NCBI GenBank assembly: GCA_937892955.1
Contig: CALBKH010000121.1
Span: 1 to 43,061, forward strand
Source of the DNA: an uncultured Alphaproteobacteria bacterium
GTDB lineage: Bacteria > Pseudomonadota > Alphaproteobacteria > Rhizobiales > Ancalomicrobiaceae
Length of the DNA stretch: 43,061 bases
Direction: 5' to 3'
Below are positions 41,723 to 43,061 of this stretch, piece by piece. Made by a program: the position numbers and the translations under genes. Numbering within the stretch: position 1 is the stretch's first letter; each line of letters starts with the position of its first letter. The notes beneath the pieces were generated by a model. The model ran no database searches. It was given only the letters and a program-made list of their open reading frames with translations, and had not been told where the DNA came from.

Positions 41723-42598
41723 ATGATCGACTGGAACGATCTGAGATATGTGCTGCACGTCGCCCGCGAGGGGTCGACGGCGGCCGCCTCGCGTGTACTC
41801 GGGACCAACCAGACCACGGTCATGCGCCGCATCGCGGCGCTCGAGACGCAGCTCGGTTTCGCATTGTTCGAGAAACGGCGCACCGGCTATGTGCCGACCG
41901 AGGCATTGAACGGCCTGCTCGACAGCCTGAACGGCGTCGAGACCGCCCATCGCGCCTTCGAGCGCGAAGCGGGCCTGGTTCGCCGGGGACTGTCCGGCAC
42001 GGTGCGCTTCACCGCGCCGGAGCTCCTGGCGGCCCACTTCATGCGCGATACCCTGATGCAGTTCCGCAGAAGCTATCCGACGATCGGCATCGAGCTTCTG
42101 ACCACCGACCAGCCGCTCGACCTCACCGCCGGCGAGGCGGACGTCGCGCTCCGGGCGGGGGAGCGCCCCACCGAACCGACGCTGTTCGGGCGCAGGATCG
42201 TCGCCCGCGACGATTGGAGCGTCTGCTGCAGTCGCGACTACGCGGCCGAGTTCGGTGCGCCTCGCGGCCTCGACGAGATCGCCGGCCACGCCTTCATCAC
42301 CCTCCTCGACGGCGTCACCGCGTCACCGCTCACCCGCTGGATCGAGGCCAACATACCGAGCGAGGCCATCCGCATCCGGCAGAACAGCGTCGGGGCGATC
42401 CATGCCAGCGTCAGGGCAGGGCTCGGCATCTCGATCTGTCCCGATCTGATCACCGTGGCCGATCCCGACATGACCCGATGTTTCGCCGTGGATGTCGAGA
42501 CCGGCCACGAGATCTGGCTGCTGGCGCCGGCGCGACACCGCGACACCGCGACACCCCACAGGTCCGGGTCTTTCTCGATTTCCTCTCCAATCACCTGA
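41723..42598 (+). pseudogene. LysR-family regulator with frameshifted C-terminus
   Basis: A LysR-type transcriptional regulator: helix-turn-helix at about residues 5-62 (DLRYVLHVAREGSTAAASRV), then the co-inducer-binding domain. The present frame makes 291 residues, but the last 17 or so (ATPHRSGSFSISSPIT) do not look like LysR. In the next frame the DNA encodes a typical ending, VRVFLDFLSNHLTTLARL, to a stop at 42631-42633. The shift occurs at three tandem copies of an 8-bp unit (42532-42555). With two copies the frame would be restored and the protein would be 300 residues. The damage may be mild, since only the tail changes, so it may still function. Divergent from the GST gene. Confidence 0.78.
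42532..42555. repeat. 8-bp tandem repeat (three copies) in the LysR gene
   Basis: GCGACACC is repeated exactly three times (42532-42539, 42540-42547, 42548-42555). Adding or losing one unit changes the reading frame of the downstream LysR tail. Two units restore the canonical ending. Confidence 0.85.
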
Positions 42599-42633
42599 CG
42601 ACGTTGGCGCGGTTGCGCGATCGGACCCCGTGA

Positions 42634-42864
42634 CGAACACGGTGTGCGGTCGTTCGCCATAGGGCTCGGCCGGTACGACGAAGGGGGTCGTCGGGCCCCA
42701 CGGGTTCGCGCCCCGCGATCGCGACCTCCGACCCGTGGCGGGTCGGCGCTCGCCGTCCCCCTTCGCGCCGGGTGACGCACCACGGTTCGAAGAGCGGTTC
42801 GCCCCGTCGACCGCGCCGGCGACGGCCGTTCCGGATGCTCGTGGGCGAAGTCTGTCACGAACGG
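42634..42864. other. Intergenic region after the LysR gene
   Basis: About 230 bp of GC-rich sequence with no convincing coding frame. A leftward 206-codon frame overlapping the LysR gene is a shadow. I see no RNA gene. Confidence 0.4.
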
Positions 42865-42895
42865 AGGCGCCGCATCCCGGTCGAATGCGGCGCCT
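42865..42895. terminator. Terminator hairpin between LysR and the right-edge gene
   Basis: An 11-bp stem (42865-42875 with 42885-42895; core GGCGCCGCAT) with a 9-nt loop is followed on the plus strand by TCGTTTCG. It may serve both flanking genes. Confidence 0.6.
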
Positions 42896-42941
42896 TCGTT
42901 TCGTTCGGAGTCACGTCGCTTTCACGCGACCCCGGGAGATG

Positions 42942-43061
42942 TCAGCACCGGCGGCCGGGCGGGCAGCGACGCTGCTGCACCGGCCGCTGTGGCTGTTGCC
43001 GCCGCGGCTGCTGCATGATGCGTTGCTGCGGCCGGGTCTGCTGGACCCGCTGGCGCTGTGG
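42942..43061 (-). CDS. 3' end of a Gln/Arg/Pro-rich protein gene (partial)
   Basis: The minus strand is open from the window edge to a TGA at 42942-42944, giving 39 residues rich in Gln, Arg and Pro and ending CPPGRRC. The composition is even and CAG/CGG codon-rich, as in low-complexity tails of exported or RNA-related proteins. The family is not recognisable from this fragment. A hairpin follows about 47 bp after the stop, which supports a true gene end. Confidence 0.45.
   Translation of the reverse strand, partial: PQRQRVQQTRPQQRIMQQPRRQQPQRPVQQRRCPPGRRC

Noticed and set aside
42238..42858. Leftward 206-codon frame over the LysR 3' end
   Set aside because: Low-complexity antisense shadow, no ribosome site.
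1..43061. CRISPR arrays, tRNA or rRNA genes, prophage
   Set aside because: I looked for regular spaced repeats, tRNA cloverleafs ending in a T-loop, rRNA cores and phage structural genes, and saw none.

Overview
The window is GC-rich chromosomal DNA from an alphaproteobacterium, most likely a member of the Hyphomicrobiales (Rhizobiales). The evidence is the gene content and order (xre-lnt-corC-ybeY-phoH-miaB-olsA/plsC-fur-rimI-tsaB-nifU, then usp, trpS, murJ, glnD, maeB, mutS, olsB). As I recall, Sinorhizobium and its relatives keep much the same order. A GTTC-N7-GTTC SOS box and a Fur/Mur regulator without cysteine pairs also fit. I did not find any tRNA, rRNA or CRISPR array. Nearly all of the window is housekeeping DNA. 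The many long antisense open frames are composition shadows.

Layout. 1-10734: one long leftward block (nifU-tsaB-rimI-fur-olsA, then miaB-phoH-ybeY-corC-lnt, then an XRE regulator), with several 4-base stop/start overlaps. A strong promoter at the left edge points out of the window. 10805-19833: leftward trpS, murJ, glnD and the malic enzyme-phosphotransacetylase fusion maeB, interrupted by two small rightward membrane-protein genes (16755-17334). 20188-23622: rightward mutS and a LysE-type exporter. 23708-28646: leftward olsB (ornithine lipid synthesis, preceded by a three-repeat PHO-box-like array), a hybrid histidine kinase, and yifB/comM with a perfect SOS box. 28783-32176: leftward rsmI-yraN, then gshB and an orphan periplasmic binding protein. 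A near-perfect parS site lies between yraN and gshB. 32379-33581: rightward LpoA-like lipoprotein. 33689-36623: leftward tim44-like, mltA, smr, xre operon. 36860-37348: rightward secB. 37553-43061: a more accessory stretch with an IS110-family element, a galactarolactone cycloisomerase-like enolase-superfamily enzyme, a dihaem cytochrome c, a glutathione S-transferase, and a divergent LysR regulator whose C-terminus is frameshifted by an 8-bp tandem repeat. The 3' end of a Gln/Arg-rich gene lies at the right edge.

How the genes work together. Both enzymes of ornithine lipid synthesis (OlsB, then OlsA) are probably here, which suggests phosphate-responsive membrane remodelling. MiaB, PhoH, YbeY, TsaB, RimI, RsmI and TrpS serve tRNA, ribosome and translation functions. 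Lnt, MurJ, MltA, the LpoA-like protein, SecB and the Tim44-like protein serve the envelope and secretion. GlnD is the nitrogen sensor. MutS and YifB act on DNA. I found no obviously new multi-gene system. The points most worth following are the parS-like site, the PHO box of olsB, the SOS box of yifB, the repeat-driven LysR frameshift and the possible bridge RNA of the IS110 element.
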